Positions 16,958 to 25,611 of a stretch of 64,000 bases of DNA are shown here, piece after piece. Position 1 is the first letter of the stretch. Each line of letters opens with the position of its first letter. A program made the translations under genes and the position numbers. The stretch is from Pseudomonas nitroreducens (lineage in GTDB: Bacteria > Pseudomonadota > Gammaproteobacteria > Pseudomonadales > Pseudomonadaceae): assembly GCF_014204515.1 (NCBI RefSeq), contig NZ_JACHLI010000026.1:47524-111523 (forward strand), in the 5' to 3' direction. Under the pieces are notes generated by a model that saw nothing but the letters and a program-made list of their open reading frames with translations, searched no databases and was not told the DNA's origin.

Positions 16958-17229
16958 CGTCGCAGCACCGGCTCAGCCTTCACCAGGGCGAAGGTGACAG
17001 GGTGGAAGTACAACTCGACGCGGTCGCTCTGTCGGTTGAAGCCGTAGATTTCGTAGCAGTTGCCCGGCGTCACGCGGAACTTGGTGATGCGGTAGCCCTG
17101 CTGCTTCATGGTCGAGCGGAAGATCGACTCCTGCTGCCAGGTGGAGCGGTCCGCGCGGGTGCATTGCGCATCGGCGAAGGCGAGGTTGGCGCTGGCGAGT
17201 GCGGCAAGGAACGAAATGAGCTTCCACAT
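16954..17229 (-). CDS. PepSY-like small periplasmic protein
   Basis: The 91-aa protein (ATG 17229) has a signal peptide (MWKLISFLAALASANLAFA, cleavage before DAQC). The short domain resembles PepSY_2 (MKQQGYRITKFRVTPGNCYE, then YGFNRQSDRVELYFHPVT). Two cysteines could form a disulfide in the periplasm. It is the first gene of the four-gene minus-strand operon and its stop overlaps the TTG start of the sialidase-like gene. PepSY domains often bind or inhibit partner enzymes; a role as modulator of the propeller or transferase is inference. Confidence 0.75.
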   Translation of the reverse strand: MWKLISFLAALASANLAFADAQCTRADRSTWQQESIFRSTMKQQGYRITKFRVTPGNCYEIYGFNRQSDRVELYFHPVTFALVKAEPVLRR

Positions 17230-17448
17230 GGGGCCTGTCCGGTGGGTCGAAGGCGCCAAGTTAAAAAGCGAAATGTGAATAAAATGTCAAAAATAACAAG
17301 CAGTTACACTGCTTCTTAGGAAGGGTCTGACGGATTTTTCCGGCTGCTTTCCGGCGAGCCTAACGGCTGTTCCAGGCTGACGCCAAAGCGCTTTTGATGA
17401 CTTTCTGTGTCGTCGCGAAGGGAGGGACGGGCAGGTCGGCGGCGCGAT

Positions 17449-17495
17449 GGCCGATCCGCAGGATCGGCCAGGGCAGGGAGCGTCGGGCGACGCTC
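17449..17495. other. two adjacent perfect hairpins downstream of the mop gene
   Basis: GGCCGATCC-GCA-GGATCGGCC (17449-17469) and GAGCGTCG-GG-CGACGCTC (17478-17495) are perfect stems immediately beyond the mop stop codon. Neither has a T-run, so they are more likely 3'-end protection structures or Rho-dependent stop regions than classical terminators. Confidence 0.5.
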
Positions 17496-17506
17496 CGCGA
17501 GGCAGG

Positions 17507-17935
17507 TCAGGCCGGCACGCCGAGGATCACGTGGGAAGCCTTGATCACCGCGGTGGCGCTGGCGCCCGGGGCCAGGCCCAGTTCCTTTACGGCATCGCGG
17601 GTGACGATGGAGTAGACTTGGGTGCCACCGGCCAGCTCGATCACCACCTCGGCGTTGACCGCGCCGTCGGTGACGCTGACGACCTTGCCGTTCAGGCAGT
17701 TGCGTGCCGACAGGCGGATGTCGCTGGCCTCGGTCATCAGCATGACCCAGGGCGCCTTGACCAGGGCGACGGCTTCGGCGCCGGCGGCCAGCTTCAGGCT
17801 GTTGACGCTCTCCACGGTGACCACGGCCACCAGGGTCTCGCCGCCGGACAGCTCGAGGACGACCTCGCTGTTCACCGCGCCGGCACGGACTTCGCGAACC
17901 TTGCCTTTGAAGACGTTGCGTGCACTGACCTTCAT
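17507..17935 (-). CDS. molybdenum-pterin binding (Mop/TOBE) protein
   Basis: The 142-aa protein is made of two tandem TOBE/MopI domains (about residues 2-68 and 73-139). Each starts with SARN-x6-GKV (SARNVFKGKV and SARNCLNGKV) and contains the GAVN(S/A)EVV(L/I)EL core. Such di-Mop proteins (ModG-like) bind molybdate oligomers in the cytoplasm and buffer molybdenum for cofactor synthesis. It stands alone here, with no mod transport genes adjacent. Family assignment is firm; the exact role (storage or homeostasis) is inferred. Confidence 0.9.
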   Translation of the reverse strand: MKVSARNVFKGKVREVRAGAVNSEVVLELSGGETLVAVVTVESVNSLKLAAGAEAVALVKAPWVMLMTEASDIRLSARNCLNGKVVSVTDGAVNAEVVIELAGGTQVYSIVTRDAVKELGLAPGASATAVIKASHVILGVPA

Positions 17936-18016
17936 TGTTGTTCTCCACGTGAGGTTTCAGGAAATTCTGACCAGCGTGTCAAAAAACGCTATGAACTTGC
18001 CACCACACCGCCTGCG

Positions 18017-18370
18017 TCAGGCTTTCACATAGACCCACGCCTGCAGGCCCGATTGCAGGCTGGCGTTGATCCGCTGGTAGTCGGATACCTCGTAGGCGTC
18101 CGCCGCCAGCAGTTCCTGCTGGGTGATCTCGAACACCGTGCCGGGCACCCGGTCGGCGTCCACTCCACTGTAGTGGACAATGGGGTGATGGGTCTTGCCG
18201 CTGGTGGCCAGCACGGCCGGATCGGTGATCTCCACCCAGTCCTGGCGGAAGCCCACCAGAGCGTCGGCCCGGCCCTGCAGTTCGCGGCCGAAGCTGGCCA
18301 GCTGCACGGCCTTGTCCTGCAGGGTGCCGTAGGAAAACAGCAGTACATTCTCAGTCATGTGCTCTGTCAT
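18017..18370 (-). CDS. gamma-glutamylcyclotransferase (AIG2-like) family protein
   Basis: The 117-aa single-domain protein has the family signature FSYGTLQ near residue 13 and a conserved glutamate in DAYEVSDYQR (about residue 93). Members release 5-oxoproline from gamma-glutamyl amines or amino acids. The ATG at 18370 is used; a second in-frame ATG at 18358 is equally possible. It lies 15 nt downstream of the M24 peptidase gene, probably in one transcription unit. The substrate is not predictable from sequence. Confidence 0.85.
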   Translation of the reverse strand: MTEHMTENVLLFSYGTLQDKAVQLASFGRELQGRADALVGFRQDWVEITDPAVLATSGKTHHPIVHYSGVDADRVPGTVFEITQQELLAADAYEVSDYQRINASLQSGLQAWVYVKA

Positions 18371-18385
18371 CGAGGGCGCTCCGGG

Positions 18386-19051
18386 TCAGGCCAGCAGGTC
18401 TTCGTAGAAGGCGCCGTAGCCCTTGCTCGGGTGGGCGATCTGGATTTCCAGGATCCACAGGCCACCGTTGGGGTGCTCGGCATAGTCGCCCAGGTCGCCG
18501 GCGCGGTAGATCGCGTGGGGGAAGTCGCTGACGCGATGGCCCTTGATGTCCAGGTTGAGCTTCCAGCCCATGGTCTCGGCCTGCTGGTGGGCGAAGTCGT
18601 ACAACTCGACGCCGCTGCAGCCGGTTTCCCGCCAGCGCGCCTCGACGCGTTCGAACAGGGTCTTCGCTGCCGCCGCGCAGGCGCCCATGTCCGGGTCGTC
18701 GCCGGTGACGAAGGTGGCGCCGGCGTCGCCTTCATGGCCGCGCCAGACCACGCCCATGTCGATGAAGTAGATGTCGTTGTCGCCCAGCACCGGGTTGCCT
18801 TCGGAACGCTGCTTGAAGGTCTTCAGGGTATTGGCGCCGAAGCGGATCAGCAGCGGGTGCCAGATGCGCTCCATGCCCAGGTCGGCGAGCACCTGCTTGC
18901 CGATGGCGACGGCTTCCAGCTCGGTGAGGCCGGGGCGCATCGCCGCGGCGATGGCGTCCACGGCTTCCCAGGTGCGGGCCTGGGCGTATTGCATCGATTC
19001 CAGCGCGTAATTCGCGCCCACGGCTTCCTTGGCGTACACGGCGGTATTCAT
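18386..19051 (-). CDS. M24 family metallopeptidase (aminopeptidase P-like fold)
   Basis: This 221-aa pita-bread-fold protein has all five metal ligands recognisable: Asp in FIDMGV, Asp in HEGDAG, His in SDFPHAIY, Glu in WILEIQI and Glu near the C-terminus in FYEDLL. It has only the catalytic domain and lacks the N-terminal creatinase/prolidase domain, as in methionine-aminopeptidase-size members. Proteins of this type hydrolyse X-Pro peptides or related C-N bonds. The pairing with a gamma-glutamylcyclotransferase gene suggests breakdown of a modified peptide or amide. It is divergent from epsC. Confidence 0.85.
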   Translation of the reverse strand: MNTAVYAKEAVGANYALESMQYAQARTWEAVDAIAAAMRPGLTELEAVAIGKQVLADLGMERIWHPLLIRFGANTLKTFKQRSEGNPVLGDNDIYFIDMGVVWRGHEGDAGATFVTGDDPDMGACAAAAKTLFERVEARWRETGCSGVELYDFAHQQAETMGWKLNLDIKGHRVSDFPHAIYRAGDLGDYAEHPNGGLWILEIQIAHPSKGYGAFYEDLLA

Positions 19052-19355
19052 GGTGCTCTCTCTGCGAAGAACTGTTGGTCTGCCGGCATGACGGCATCGC
19101 CATATAGACTTCTACATAGCGGCGTGCGAGCGCAACCCGAATTGCAGGGGTTTTGCCGTGGAAAGTCGCGAAATCCTGCGCGCAGGGCGGAGGTTTCGGC
19201 AGGGATGACGTTGCCTGACTGCTACCGTGGCAACCATCCAACCTGCGAAAAAGGCATTAGGTTATGCCTTCCGGCGATTTGTCCTGCAGGGTAGGACCGA
19301 TCAGGATAGGCAACCGTGATTGAAAGTCCCGTCTGACCAAGGAACACAGCAAGCG
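19052..19355. other. divergent intergenic region, no gene seen
   Basis: These 304 nt separate the M24 peptidase and epsC starts and must contain both promoters. I could not fix -35/-10 elements with confidence. An AAGGAAC sequence at 19339-19345 is the probable Shine-Dalgarno of epsC. Confidence 0.5.
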
Positions 19356-20309
19356 ATGAATGACGCCAAGCGACTGAACGAAAACGGCCCGGTGAACTGG
19401 CAACTGGCGCAGATCGTCGAGGACCTGCGTGGCGCGCGCAACGAGTGGCGCAGCCGCACCGGCCGCCATCCGGAGCAGGGCGGCCGCGAGCTGCCATCGC
19501 GCCAGTCCATCGAGGAAGTGGTGGAACGCCTGGCCAGCGCGCTGTTCCCCATGCGCCTGGGGCCCAACGACCTGCGCGAGGAGAGCGAGGACTTCTTCGT
19601 CGGCCACACCCTCGACGCGGCGCTTAATGCGCTGCTGGTGCAGGCCCGCCTGGAGCTGCGCTACAGCGCGCGGCAGCGCGGCGATGTGGTCGACAGCCGG
19701 ATCGACGAGCACGCCGTGGTGCTGGTGCGCGACTTCGCCCGTGCGCTGCCCGGAATGCGCAAGCTGCTCGACGCCGACGTGCTCGCCGCCTACCAGGGCG
19801 ACCCGGCCGCGCGCAGCGTGGACGAGGTGCTGCTGTGCTATCCGGGCGTGGTGGCGATCATCCACCATCGCCTTGCGCACCACCTGTACAACGCCGGCCT
19901 GCCGCTGCTGGCGCGGATGATCTCGGAGCTGGCGCACTCGGCCACCGGCATCGACATCCACCCCGGCGCGCAGATCGGCAGCAGCTTCTTCATCGACCAC
20001 GGCACCGGCGTGGTCATCGGCGAAACCGCGATCATCGGCAGGCAGGTGCGCATCTACCAGGCCGTGACCCTGGGCGCCAAGCGCTTCACCTCCGATGAAA
20101 CCGGCCAGCTGCACAAGGGCGAGCCGCGCCACCCGATCGTCGAGGACGAAGTGGTGATCTACGCCGGCGCCACCATCCTGGGCCGCGTCACCATCGGCAA
20201 GGGCTCCACCATCGGCGGCAACGTCTGGCTGACCCGCAGCGTGCCGCCGGGCAGCCAGGTCAGCCAGGCCAGCCTGCAGCACGACGAGAGCCGCTGCGGC
20301 AAGGACTGA
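19356..20309 (+). CDS. epsC: serine O-acetyltransferase EpsC-type
   Basis: The 317-aa protein has an alpha-helical N-terminal half (SAT N-domain) and a C-terminal left-handed beta-helix. Catalytic and hexapeptide motifs are present: GIDIHPGAQIGSSFFIDHG, then GVVIGETAIIG. It acetylates L-serine with acetyl-CoA, the first step of cysteine synthesis. Its length and helical extension match the EpsC/SrpH type rather than the shorter CysE. I prefer ATG 19356 over an in-frame TTG at 19320. No cysteine synthase gene is adjacent. Confidence 0.9.
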   Translation: MNDAKRLNENGPVNWQLAQIVEDLRGARNEWRSRTGRHPEQGGRELPSRQSIEEVVERLASALFPMRLGPNDLREESEDFFVGHTLDAALNALLVQARLELRYSARQRGDVVDSRIDEHAVVLVRDFARALPGMRKLLDADVLAAYQGDPAARSVDEVLLCYPGVVAIIHHRLAHHLYNAGLPLLARMISELAHSATGIDIHPGAQIGSSFFIDHGTGVVIGETAIIGRQVRIYQAVTLGAKRFTSDETGQLHKGEPRHPIVEDEVVIYAGATILGRVTIGKGSTIGGNVWLTRSVPPGSQVSQASLQHDESRCGKD

Positions 20310-20640
20310 AGGACCGCCGTTCTGCGGGCACGCGAAGCGCAGCGGGGGAGTTGACAGTCCCTGCTTTCCTTCAGCAGTATCCGTCAGACATTTCGCGCAA
20401 CTGCTGGACAACCATGTTCTCCATCCACGACCACTCGCTCTCCGCTTCGGGCTTCGCTGCCCAGGCTGGCGCGTGCGTCGTCGTTGCCAAGAAATCGAAG
20501 AAACAGTCGCTCATTTGACCGGGGCGCTGTCCCGTCAGATGGGCTGACTGGACAAGGCGCAAGGTCGAACCTCTTCCCCCCGCTTGATTCCCGCACCCTC
20601 CCTGACGGCGACCCGACGGTCAGCCACAAGGAGTTCTTGC
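20310..20640. other. intergenic region with one doubtful minus-strand small ORF
   Basis: There are 331 nt between epsC and the dapA-like gene. A 47-codon minus-strand frame (ATG 20514 to stop 20371, beginning MSDCFFDFLATTTHAP) has an amino acid composition that looks protein-like, but no Shine-Dalgarno. I cannot support it as a gene. The dapA-like Shine-Dalgarno AAGGAG is at about 20628-20633. Confidence 0.4.
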
Positions 20641-21513
20641 ATGTCCCGTTTTCGCGGTATCTGGGTGGCCCTCGCCACTCCCTTTCGTTCTGGCGAAGTC
20701 GATTATCCCGCCCTGCAGGCGCTGCTGGGCCGGCTGCTGGAAGACGGCGTCGCCGGCTTCGTGGTCTGCGGCACCACCGGCGAAGCCGCCGCGCTGAGCC
20801 ACGACGAGCAGCTCGCCGTGCTTGATGCGGTGCTGCAATGGGTGCCGCCGCAGCAGGTGATCATGGGCCTGGCCGGCAACAACCTGCGCGAGCTGCTGGC
20901 CTTCCAGCAGGAGGTCCAGCGTCGTCCGCTGGCTGGCGTGCTGGTGCCGGCGCCGTATTACATCCGCCCATCCCAGCTGGGCCTGGAAGCGCTCTTCCAG
21001 ACTGTTGCCGATGCTTCCAGCGTACCGGTCGTGCTCTACGACATTCCCTACCGCACCGGCGTGCGCATCGAGCGCGAGACCCTGCGGCGCATCGTCCAGC
21101 ACCCGAACATCGCGGCCATCAAGGACTGCGGCGGCGACGTGGAAACCACCCTGGCGCTGATCGCCGACGGCCATATCGACGTCCTCACCGGCGAAGACCT
21201 GCAGATCTTCGCCAACCTCTGCATGGGCGGCGCTGGCGCCATTTCCGCCTCGGCCCACGTGCGTGCAGACCTCTATGTGCGCATGCAGCGCGAGATGGAG
21301 GCCAACGACATCAACGCCGCGCGGCGGACCTTCCAGCGTCTGTTGCCGTGGATGCAAGCCGCCTTCGCCGAGCCCAACCCGGCCGCGGTAAAGGGCGCCC
21401 TGGCCCTGCAGGGGCTGATGGCCAACGAGCTGCGCGAACCGATGCAGGCCTGCTCGGAAGCGACCCTGGAGCGCCTGCGTCGGGTGCTGGCCGACCTGGA
21501 GGCGTGCGACTAG
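20641..21513 (+). CDS. dapA: 4-hydroxy-tetrahydrodipicolinate synthase family protein (DapA paralogue)
   Basis: The 290-aa TIM-barrel class I aldolase has the family motifs CGTTGEAAAL (pyruvate binding), YDIPYRTGV (Tyr at about 134) and AIKDCGGD with the Schiff-base lysine at about 162. DapA condenses pyruvate with aspartate semialdehyde in lysine synthesis. Pseudomonads carry several paralogues, and this copy stands apart from the usual dapA-bamC context, so another pyruvate aldol substrate is possible. The ATG at 20641 has a good AAGGAG Shine-Dalgarno. Confidence 0.82.
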   Translation: MSRFRGIWVALATPFRSGEVDYPALQALLGRLLEDGVAGFVVCGTTGEAAALSHDEQLAVLDAVLQWVPPQQVIMGLAGNNLRELLAFQQEVQRRPLAGVLVPAPYYIRPSQLGLEALFQTVADASSVPVVLYDIPYRTGVRIERETLRRIVQHPNIAAIKDCGGDVETTLALIADGHIDVLTGEDLQIFANLCMGGAGAISASAHVRADLYVRMQREMEANDINAARRTFQRLLPWMQAAFAEPNPAAVKGALALQGLMANELREPMQACSEATLERLRRVLADLEACD

Positions 21514-21584
21514 GCGCCGCGTCGGGTCGTGGGCGGCGTTGGATGCAGTAGGATCACGCCGTCACGACCCGCCAGGAGGCGACC

Positions 21585-21938
21585 ATGGGTATTCGCGGAA
21601 ACGACCGTCAGATCGACAACATCGAATTCAACGTCAGCGATATCGCGCGCAGCAAGGCCTTCTACGGCAGCGCCTTCGGCTGGAGCTTCACTGACTACGG
21701 CCCCACCTACAGCGAGTTCAGCGACGGCCGCCTCACCGGCGGCTTCACCACCGGCGAACCGGTGCGTCCCGGCGGCCCGCTGGTGATCCTCTACGCCGAC
21801 GACCTGGCGCAGACCCAGGCGCGGCTGGAGGCGGCCGGCGCCACCATCAGCCGTGAGACCTTCGCCTTCCCCGGCGGCCGCCGTTTCCACTTCATCGACC
21901 CGGACGGCTACGAGCTGGCGGTGTGGTCGGCGGACTGA
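21585..21938 (+). CDS. VOC (glyoxalase/bleomycin-resistance fold) family protein
   Basis: The 117-aa VOC protein has two beta-alpha-beta-beta-beta modules: DNIEFNVSDIARSKAFYGSA at the start and HFIDPDGYELAVW at the end, the latter with the conserved glutamate. It is preceded by an AGGAGG Shine-Dalgarno. Members are metal-dependent lyases, isomerases or binding proteins, and the substrate cannot be inferred. Its 3' end overlaps the convergent LysR gene by 31 nt. Confidence 0.88.
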   Translation: MGIRGNDRQIDNIEFNVSDIARSKAFYGSAFGWSFTDYGPTYSEFSDGRLTGGFTTGEPVRPGGPLVILYADDLAQTQARLEAAGATISRETFAFPGGRRFHFIDPDGYELAVWSAD

Positions 21939-22798
21939 GTCCTGACCTGCTCGATGTAGCGCTGCACCAGCGGTGATTTCTCGAAGCGCCGGTGTAGCAG
22001 CGACAGCCAGGAGCGCGGATTGCAGTCGGCCAGCGGGCGGTAGTTCACCTGTGGTAGCTGCACCCGCCGCACCACCGACTCCGGAACCACGGCGATGCCG
22101 CGACCGAGGGACACCAGGGCGATCACCGCGACCAGGCTGCCCGGTTGCTGGCCCAGGCGCGGGGAGAAGCCGCCGGCGCTGGCCACTGCCAGGGTGCCGG
22201 AGATCTGCTCGGGGAGGATGAAGGTTTCCTCGCTCAGGCGGGCGGCGCGGATCTCCTTCAGCTCGTTGAGGCGCGAGGAGGCGGGCAGGGCGAGGACGAA
22301 GCCTTCCTCCTGCAGGGCGATGGCTGCCAATTCTTCCGGCAGGCTCATGGGCGAGCGCACATAGGCCAGGTCGAATACGCCGTCGCGCACCTGCGCCGGC
22401 AGCTGCGCCATGGGCCCTTCGCTGATGTCGAGGTCCACGGAGGGGAGGGCGCGGGAAAAGTGTTCGACGTGCTGCTGCAGCACGCCCGAATAAGCGGCCG
22501 AGGCTACGTAGCCCAGGCGCAGACGCCCGGTTTCGCCGCGGCCTGCGCGCTGGGCGCCCAGCTGCGCGGCGTCGAACTGGCGCACTGCCAATTCGGCTTC
22601 GGCCAGCAGGGCTTCGCCGGCGGCGGTCAGGCGCACTTCGCGCTGGCTGCGCTGGAACAGCAGCACGCCCAGCTCCTTCTCCATGTCCTGGATCTGTCGG
22701 CTCAGGGTCGGCGGGGCGATGCCCAGCTGCTCGGCCGCGCGGGTGAAGTGGCCGTGGTGGGCGACGCTGAGGAAGTAGCGGAAATGGCGGATTTCCAT
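21908..22798 (-). CDS. LysR family transcriptional regulator
   Basis: The 296-aa protein starts at ATG 22798 (MEIRHFRYFLSVAHHGHFTR), the usual start for the CbbR/BenM-like group, with an N-terminal HTH and a C-terminal effector domain ending GRGIAVVPESVVRR. It is divergent from the MFS transporter at 22940, which it most likely regulates. The TTAGTCGCAGGCTAA sequence between them (22802-22816) is a candidate LysR box. Confidence 0.9.
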   Translation of the reverse strand: MEIRHFRYFLSVAHHGHFTRAAEQLGIAPPTLSRQIQDMEKELGVLLFQRSQREVRLTAAGEALLAEAELAVRQFDAAQLGAQRAGRGETGRLRLGYVASAAYSGVLQQHVEHFSRALPSVDLDISEGPMAQLPAQVRDGVFDLAYVRSPMSLPEELAAIALQEEGFVLALPASSRLNELKEIRAARLSEETFILPEQISGTLAVASAGGFSPRLGQQPGSLVAVIALVSLGRGIAVVPESVVRRVQLPQVNYRPLADCNPRSWLSLLHRRFEKSPLVQRYIEQVRTQSADHTASS

Positions 22799-22939
22799 GT
22801 TCGTTAGTCGCAGGCTAATGACGAAGGTCGCCGTGGCTAACAAGCCCGGCGTGGGTGGGGGTTACCGTGGAGGCCACACTACAAGGCCGGCGCGGCGAGG
22901 GCAAAACCCTGCGCGTTGGCCAACGCTGGAAACCTTGCC

Positions 22940-24493
22940 ATGCCTGCCGCCGAGATCGCCCCACGTCCATCTGCCCGCTTCACCCTGCTGACCGCTTCGG
23001 CGGTGTGCGCACTGATCATCCTCGACACCAATATCGTCGCCGTCTCGTTGCCGAGCATCGCCCGCGACCTGTCCGGCTCCTTCGCCGATATCGAGTGGGT
23101 AGTCAGCGCCTACCTGCTGGCCTTCGCCGCCTGCCTGCTACCCGCCGGCAGCCTGGCCGACCGCTTCGGCCGGCGGCGCATGCTGCTGCTCGGGCTGGTG
23201 CTGTTCGGCGCGGCTTCGCTGGCGTGTGGCGCGGCGCCGAGCTTGCTGTTCCTCGATATCGCCCGTGCCGCCAAGGGCGTCGGCGCCGCGCTGTTGCTGA
23301 CCTCGGCGCTGGCCGCCATCGGCCACCGCTTCCATGAGCCGGAAGAAAGGTTGCGCGCCTGGGCCTTCTGGGGCGCATGCATGGGCGCCACCATTACCTT
23401 CGCGCCGCTGCTGGGCGGGGTGATCTCCGCGACCCTGGGCTGGCGCTGGATCTTCTACCTCAACCTGCCACTGGTGGCGCTGCTGGGGGCGATGGCGTTG
23501 CGCAGCATCGAAGAGTCCCGCGACAGCGCCGCCGCACGGCTCGATCCGCTGGGCAGCCTGACCTTCGCCGGCGGCCTGGGCTACCTGATCTGGGCGCTGA
23601 TCGATGGCAACCGCGCCGGCTGGGACAGCCCGCCGACGCTGGCACGGCTGCTGGTCAGCGGCGGCCTGCTGGGGCTGTTCGTGCTGGTGGAGCGCAGCCA
23701 GGCGCGCCCGATGATCGACCTGCGGCTGATGCGCAGCGGCCGCTTCATCGGCGCCTTGCTCGGCATGTTCGCCTACGCCGCCTGCGCCCAGGTGATGATG
23801 ACCCTGCTGCCGCTGTACCTGCAGAACGGCCTGCAGTTGTCGGCCGTAGAAGCGGGCGCGGGGATGCTGCCGTTCGCCGTGGCGATGCTGCTCGCGCCAA
23901 GGGTGGGCATGCGCCTTAGTGCGCGCTGTTCATCCGCGCAGGTGTTCGCCCTCGGGCTGCTGTTGGTGGGCGCGGGCAATCTGCTCTGCGCGCTGGCAGC
24001 CGGGCAGGGCGGCTACCCGGCCTTCGCCCTGGCCAGCGTGGTGCTGGGTGCCGGCGCCGGTCTGCTCAATGGCGACACGCAGAAGAACATCATGGCTTGC
24101 GTGCCCCGCGAGCGCACCGGCATGGCCTCGGGCCTGAGCACCACCACGCGCTTCGCCGCCATCGTCCTGGCCATCGGCATTCTCGGCGGCGTGCTGGCGG
24201 CGCGCAGCGCCAACCTGTTGCGCAATGCCCTGGCGGACCTGGCACCCGCGCAACTGGAGCGGGCCGGCGAGATGGCCAACCGTGCGGCGGCCGGCGATTT
24301 CACCGCGGCACTCGCGCTGGTCGAGCCAGGGCTGCGCGGCGTATTCGCCCCGCTGGTGCGCCAGGCCTTCATCGGCGGCTTCGAGAGCGTGCTGCTGGTG
24401 GCCGGCGTGGCGGCGCTGCTGTTCGCCGTGCTGGTGGGCGCGCTGCTCGGTCGGCCGCTGCCGATCCATCAGCCGGAGCCGGCGACGCCCTGA
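22940..24493 (+). CDS. MFS transporter, DHA2 (EmrB/QacA-type) drug exporter
   Basis: The 517-aa protein has about 14 transmembrane segments. Motif C-like (LDTNIVAVSLPSIARDL) lies at TM1, motif A (GSLADRFGRRRM) lies between TM2 and TM3, and WRWIFYLNLP is typical of EmrB/QacA exporters. It probably expels toxic hydrophobic compounds using the proton gradient. I start at ATG 22940; an in-frame TTG at 22916 is less likely. It is divergently paired with the LysR gene, a common local-regulator arrangement. No EmrA-type adaptor is adjacent. Confidence 0.9.
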   Translation: MPAAEIAPRPSARFTLLTASAVCALIILDTNIVAVSLPSIARDLSGSFADIEWVVSAYLLAFAACLLPAGSLADRFGRRRMLLLGLVLFGAASLACGAAPSLLFLDIARAAKGVGAALLLTSALAAIGHRFHEPEERLRAWAFWGACMGATITFAPLLGGVISATLGWRWIFYLNLPLVALLGAMALRSIEESRDSAAARLDPLGSLTFAGGLGYLIWALIDGNRAGWDSPPTLARLLVSGGLLGLFVLVERSQARPMIDLRLMRSGRFIGALLGMFAYAACAQVMMTLLPLYLQNGLQLSAVEAGAGMLPFAVAMLLAPRVGMRLSARCSSAQVFALGLLLVGAGNLLCALAAGQGGYPAFALASVVLGAGAGLLNGDTQKNIMACVPRERTGMASGLSTTTRFAAIVLAIGILGGVLAARSANLLRNALADLAPAQLERAGEMANRAAAGDFTAALALVEPGLRGVFAPLVRQAFIGGFESVLLVAGVAALLFAVLVGALLGRPLPIHQPEPATP

Positions 24494-24643
24494 GATCGCC
24501 GTCCGTCCGCTAGCGGCGGGCAGGTGGCGGGTTGCCGGAACTGTGCCTCGTTCGCCCGGGTCAGGAGTCAGGAGGCGTGCACGACGCACGCCTCGCCGCC
24601 ATACCGAGAACAACAGGCCACCCGCGGCCCAGGGGAGAACCGC

Positions 24644-24898
24644 ATGCAGCAGTCCATCGAGCCGGCGTTCATGGCGCCCAGTGAATACCTGACTTCCACG
24701 GGCATCGCCGTGCTGATGTCGCCACGCTACATCTGCCCCGGCAAGGTCGCCGAGGTCGTGCTGTCGCTGGCCAAGGTGCCGGCCGGCGTGTCGCCGCTGG
24801 ATGTGGTGATCGGTCCCTGGGAATCCCACGAGGAGGCCTTCGAAGCCTCCCACGATGCCGCCGAGCGCTGGGTCCGGCACCTCGACGACGGCGCCTGA
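24644..24898 (+). CDS. small conserved-looking hypothetical protein
   Basis: The 84-aa protein starts at ATG 24644 behind a strong AGGGGAG Shine-Dalgarno. It has no signal peptide or membrane segment. The C-terminal half is acidic (SHEEAFEASHDAAERWVRHL). I do not recognise a domain. It sits alone, ending 14 nt before the convergent acetyltransferase gene. Confidence 0.65.
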   Translation: MQQSIEPAFMAPSEYLTSTGIAVLMSPRYICPGKVAEVVLSLAKVPAGVSPLDVVIGPWESHEEAFEASHDAAERWVRHLDDGA

Positions 24899-24912
24899 CG
24901 CCCTGGCGTTCC

Positions 24913-25494
24913 TCAGCGATAGCGCTGGCGATCGGCCTCGCCGATCGCCCGGATTACCCGCGCCGGGTTGCCCGCCGCCAGCACGCCCGCGGGAATGTCG
25001 CGGGTGACCACGGCGCCGGCGCCGATCACGCTGTTCGCGCCGATGTTGACCCCCGGCAGGATGTTCACCCCTGCACCGATCCACACGTTGTCGCCGATAC
25101 TCACCGGGTGCGCGTACTCCAGCCCCTGGTTGCGCCGCTCGGCGTCCAGCGGGTGGCCGGCGGTGTAGATGCCGACATTGGGCGCGATGAATACGTCGTT
25201 GCCGATGCTGACTTTCGCGCCGTCGAGGATCACCAGGTTGACGTTGGCGTAGAAGCGCTCGCCGATCTCGATGTTGAAGCCGTAATCGCAGTGCAGCGGG
25301 CCTTCGATCACGAAGCCTGCGCCCAGGCGCGCGAACAGGTCCCTGAGGATCGCCTCACGGCGCTCGCGGTCATCCGGATGGCTGTGGTTGAACTCGAACA
25401 GCTTCGCCTTGGCCTGCGCGCGCTGGCGCAGCACCTGCGGGTCGTGGTTGGCGTCGTAGAGCAGCCCGGCGGCGGCTTTCTGCAGTTCGTTCAT
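24913..25494 (-). CDS. sugar O-acetyltransferase (Maa/NodL/LacA type)
   Basis: This 193-aa hexapeptide-repeat enzyme has the N-terminal Mac domain (ELQKAAAGLLYDANHDPQV) followed by a left-handed beta-helix with the catalytic His in YTAGHPLD, then NVWIGAGVNILPGV and ending AAGNPARVIRAI. It transfers acetyl from acetyl-CoA to a sugar such as maltose or a galactoside. The ATG at 25494 has AGGAG upstream. It is divergent from the RpiR regulator, and the palindrome at 25612-25631 lies between them. Confidence 0.9.
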   Translation of the reverse strand: MNELQKAAAGLLYDANHDPQVLRQRAQAKAKLFEFNHSHPDDRERREAILRDLFARLGAGFVIEGPLHCDYGFNIEIGERFYANVNLVILDGAKVSIGNDVFIAPNVGIYTAGHPLDAERRNQGLEYAHPVSIGDNVWIGAGVNILPGVNIGANSVIGAGAVVTRDIPAGVLAAGNPARVIRAIGEADRQRYR

Positions 25495-25611
25495 CGAAGT
25501 GACTCCTGGCGGCGTTGACGGGAGTTCGACGCGTGCCGCCGCACGGCGTTCCGTTTCCCGGAAAATGAGCGGCACGCGTCTGCGCCGCGGGAAGATGAAG
25601 TGGCTGTGGGA

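Noticed and set aside
20371..20514. 47-codon minus-strand frame beginning MSDCFFDFLATTTHAP
   Set aside because: Protein-like composition but no ribosome binding site and no recognised family; recorded only as a doubtful frame.
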